Below, in pieces: positions 62,451 to 64,000 of a stretch of DNA of 64,000 nucleotides (positions are counted from its first letter, which is position 1; each line of letters opens with the position of its first letter). The DNA is taken from the NCBI GenBank assembly GCA_009779915.1, contig WRBA01000012.1, positions 1 to 64,000 on the forward strand, written 5' to 3'. A program made the position numbers and the translations under genes. The notes below the pieces were generated by a model. It had not been told where the DNA came from and searched no databases. It was given only the letters and a program-made list of their open reading frames with translations. The DNA is from Defluviitaleaceae bacterium. Its GTDB lineage: Bacteria; Bacillota; Clostridia; Lachnospirales; UBA5962.

Positions 62451-63302
62451 GGGTTTTTTGAAGGATGGTACTTTAAACACCAAAAAAATGAAAACACTTT
62501 GGCTCTGATACCCGGGCTTTGTGATGACGGGGCATTTATACAAGTTGTTACACAGGACAAAGCTTATAACGCACTTTTTACTAAAGCGCAGTATAGGCGG
62601 CTTTCTCCTGTTATAATAGGGGATAATAAATTTGGTCTTGATGGAGTTTCTATAAATATTAAGACTCCTGACTTCAGGCTTTCAGGCAAAATCAGGTATA
62701 GATACGCCAATATCACCCCTCTTAAATATCATATTATGGGGCCTTTTAATCTGCTGCCTATGCCCTGCAAGCATGATGTCCTTAGTATGAGCCACGATTT
62801 ATATGGCGCCTTCAACCTTAATGGGGAAACCATTGATTTTACAGGAGGAAAAGGGTTTATTGAAGGAGACTCAGGCAAATCTTTTCCTGAGAAGTATACA
62901 TGGGTTCAAAGCAGCGATTTTCCGGGCTATGTTGATAGAGATATTAGCATAATGGCTGCGGCTGCAAAAATCCCTTTTATGGGCGGGAGCTTTTGGGGAA
63001 CTATTTGTGTTATACAAATTGATGGTATACCTTATAGACTTGCTACCTATTTAGGCGCGAAAATTATAAACCGTACTAAAAAAATCCTTGAAATTAAACA
63101 ATGGGACAGTCGTTTGACTATAGAAATAAACTCAAAGGGCAAAGCTCATGCATTACCAGCCCCTCAAAACGGTGTAATGAGCCGTAAAATTTATGAAACG
63201 CCGTCATGTATGGCGTGGTTTAAATTTGAGCATAAGGGGAAGCTTTTAATAGATGCCCCAAGCCCTTATGCAAGCTATGAATATATAGAGGAGGAGAAAT
63301 AA
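62451..63302 (+). CDS. Tocopherol cyclase-like family protein
   Basis: A TTG start at 62451 is favoured because AAGGTGG lies nine bases upstream; a GTG at 62436 overlaps that site. The protein (about 283 residues) begins GFFEGWYFKHQ and has HDLYGAFNLNGETIDFTGGKGFIEGD, SGKSFPEKYTWVQSSDF and FMGGSFWGTICVIQIDG. These match the PF14249 tocopherol-cyclase-like family, whose bacterial members in anaerobes have unknown roles and no tocopherol pathway nearby. A beta-sandwich lipid-binding fold is expected. Its transcript ends at the hairpin at 63335. Confidence 0.85.
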   Translation, partial: GFFEGWYFKHQKNENTLALIPGLCDDGAFIQVVTQDKAYNALFTKAQYRRLSPVIIGDNKFGLDGVSINIKTPDFRLSGKIRYRYANITPLKYHIMGPFNLLPMPCKHDVLSMSHDLYGAFNLNGETIDFTGGKGFIEGDSGKSFPEKYTWVQSSDFPGYVDRDISIMAAAAKIPFMGGSFWGTICVIQIDGIPYRLATYLGAKIINRTKKILEIKQWDSRLTIEINSKGKAHALPAPQNGVMSRKIYETPSCMAWFKFEHKGKLLIDAPSPYASYEYIEEEK

Positions 63303-63334
63303 CAATCTAGCCATAAAGCTATAAAAGCTATAAA

Positions 63335-63365
63335 AAGGGGTTGACGTAAAAAACGTCAACCCCTT
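63335..63365. terminator. Bidirectional terminator
   Basis: AAGGGGTTGACGT and ACGTCAACCCCTT form a perfect 13-bp stem with T/A-runs on both sides. It lies between convergent genes. Confidence 0.92.
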
Positions 63366-63380
63366 CTTTTAGTTTATAGA

Positions 63381-63998
63381 TTAAAACACAAGAGTATCAA
63401 ATGGTATAGCAGCCTCAATTATTTCAACAGGTACAACAGTGTCAAATTCAGCTCCATATACAATATTAGACATGATAATAGTATATACCATATGCATGAA
63501 CACTGTTTCGCCTTCTACCGTCATGGTAATTTCCATATCATAATGTATTTCCATAGAAGTCATAAGACTGCTTTCTCTGTCAAAAACAACAGAAAAACCG
63601 ATAGGAGCGTTAAACCTTATGTCCATGTCGATATCTTCTATACCAGGGATAAAATCTCCAAAATCACTAAGAGAAGCAAAAAATTCATTGAAGTATTCTT
63701 CAGGGATTATCATAACTCCTGAAATAGTGAGGGCATCATCACCTTCCGCAAGCTGGAGCCCGTAGTAGCTAAGCCCGATATCTTGACCGATTGGCATATA
63801 CTGGGATACAAGATTATCAGAAAGCTCAAAAGCTGACATCATACGTAAAACCATGCCATCAACTACAACATACATAAAATCGCCATCGTCAAAAACTTCC
63901 GAAACCATGTCCATGCCTAACATGCTGGTAGTCATGTAAACATGTTGGAATCTGTTAGCAGGGTCAATTTTAAGTGTGCCGTGTATTTGTACATCCGA
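63381..63998 (-). CDS. DUF6612-like protein, 5' end cut by the window
   Basis: The minus-strand frame stays open to the window edge, so the true start is beyond it. The visible 205 residues include QIHGTLKIDPANRFQHVYM, YYGLQLAEGDDALTISGVMI, FNAPIGFSVVFDRESSLMTS and a C-terminal AAIPFDTLVF. The alternating beta pattern and Met/Asp-rich strands resemble DUF6612/LolA-like lipoproteins, which carry an N-terminal lipobox that would lie outside the window. Function is unknown. Confidence 0.7.
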   Translation of the reverse strand, partial: SDVQIHGTLKIDPANRFQHVYMTTSMLGMDMVSEVFDDGDFMYVVVDGMVLRMMSAFELSDNLVSQYMPIGQDIGLSYYGLQLAEGDDALTISGVMIIPEEYFNEFFASLSDFGDFIPGIEDIDMDIRFNAPIGFSVVFDRESSLMTSMEIHYDMEITMTVEGETVFMHMVYTIIMSNIVYGAEFDTVVPVEIIEAAIPFDTLVF

Positions 63999-64000
63999 AG

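Overview
The window reads as a chromosomal segment of a low-GC, Gram-positive, motile anaerobe of the Clostridia, probably Lachnospirales-like. This is inferred from strong AGGAGG-type ribosome binding sites, a 2[4Fe-4S] ferredoxin, a DUF5711 beta-propeller protein, a DUF6485 protein, a PdaB-like sporulation deacetylase, an ApgM-type phosphomutase beside thrC, and a fliD/flaG/fliS/flagellin set with a SigD-type promoter. No species can be named from the sequence alone.

Layout. 1-3.0 kb (minus strand): a TTGACA-N17-TAAAAT promoter, a yybP-ykoY manganese riboswitch with its own terminator, an OadB-type Na+-pump decarboxylase beta subunit, an intercistronic inverted-repeat element, a 37-residue OadG-like protein and the manganese exporter MntP. 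3.0-9.8 kb: a 32-residue Trp/Phe/Pro/Arg peptide gene, a polysaccharide deacetylase, an AI-2E-type transporter, a DedA-cardiolipin synthase fusion, a receiver-only response regulator with its histidine kinase, and a small alarmone synthetase. 10-16 kb: a MacB/FtsX-type export operon (lipoprotein adaptor, 948-residue permease, two ATPases).

16.3-34.9 kb is a surface/polymorphic-toxin island. It holds a 2228-residue beta-helix adhesin with a WxL-like C-terminus. Convergent to it on the minus strand runs an operon of a GLUG/FN3/cohesin-like adhesin, a 2379-residue secreted Rhs/YD-repeat toxin, a two-TM putative immunity protein and a double-CXXC putative immunity protein. The operon ends in a short orphan YD-repeat relic.

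35-46 kb: tRNA-Ser(TGA), D-cysteine desulfhydrase with a YeiH-type transporter, a four-fold repeat micro-protein, an Asp/Glu racemase-type protein, an FMN reductase, a GNAT enzyme, a solitary MazF, a LolA-like lipoprotein, PurF, CvpA, DUF5711 and YkvI. 46-64 kb: YkpA-type ABC-F, ferredoxin, the flagellar fliD-fliT?-flaG-fliS cluster, an XRE regulator, acetamidase, ThrC plus an ApgM/proposed homoserine kinase, YitT, an HscC-like Hsp70, flagellin, MurI, a tocopherol-cyclase-like protein and a truncated DUF6612-like gene.

The most unusual signals are four. First, a family of intercistronic inverted-repeat elements (1255-1529, 7506-7680, 46386-46435) start at or within two bases of the upstream stop codon, and their terminal arms differ between copies by compensatory changes. 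Second, a manganese riboswitch stands before an oadB-oadG-mntP unit. Third, the Rhs locus carries two apparent immunity genes and a displaced YD relic. Fourth, an isolated 32-residue W/F/P/R peptide gene has its own RBS and terminator.
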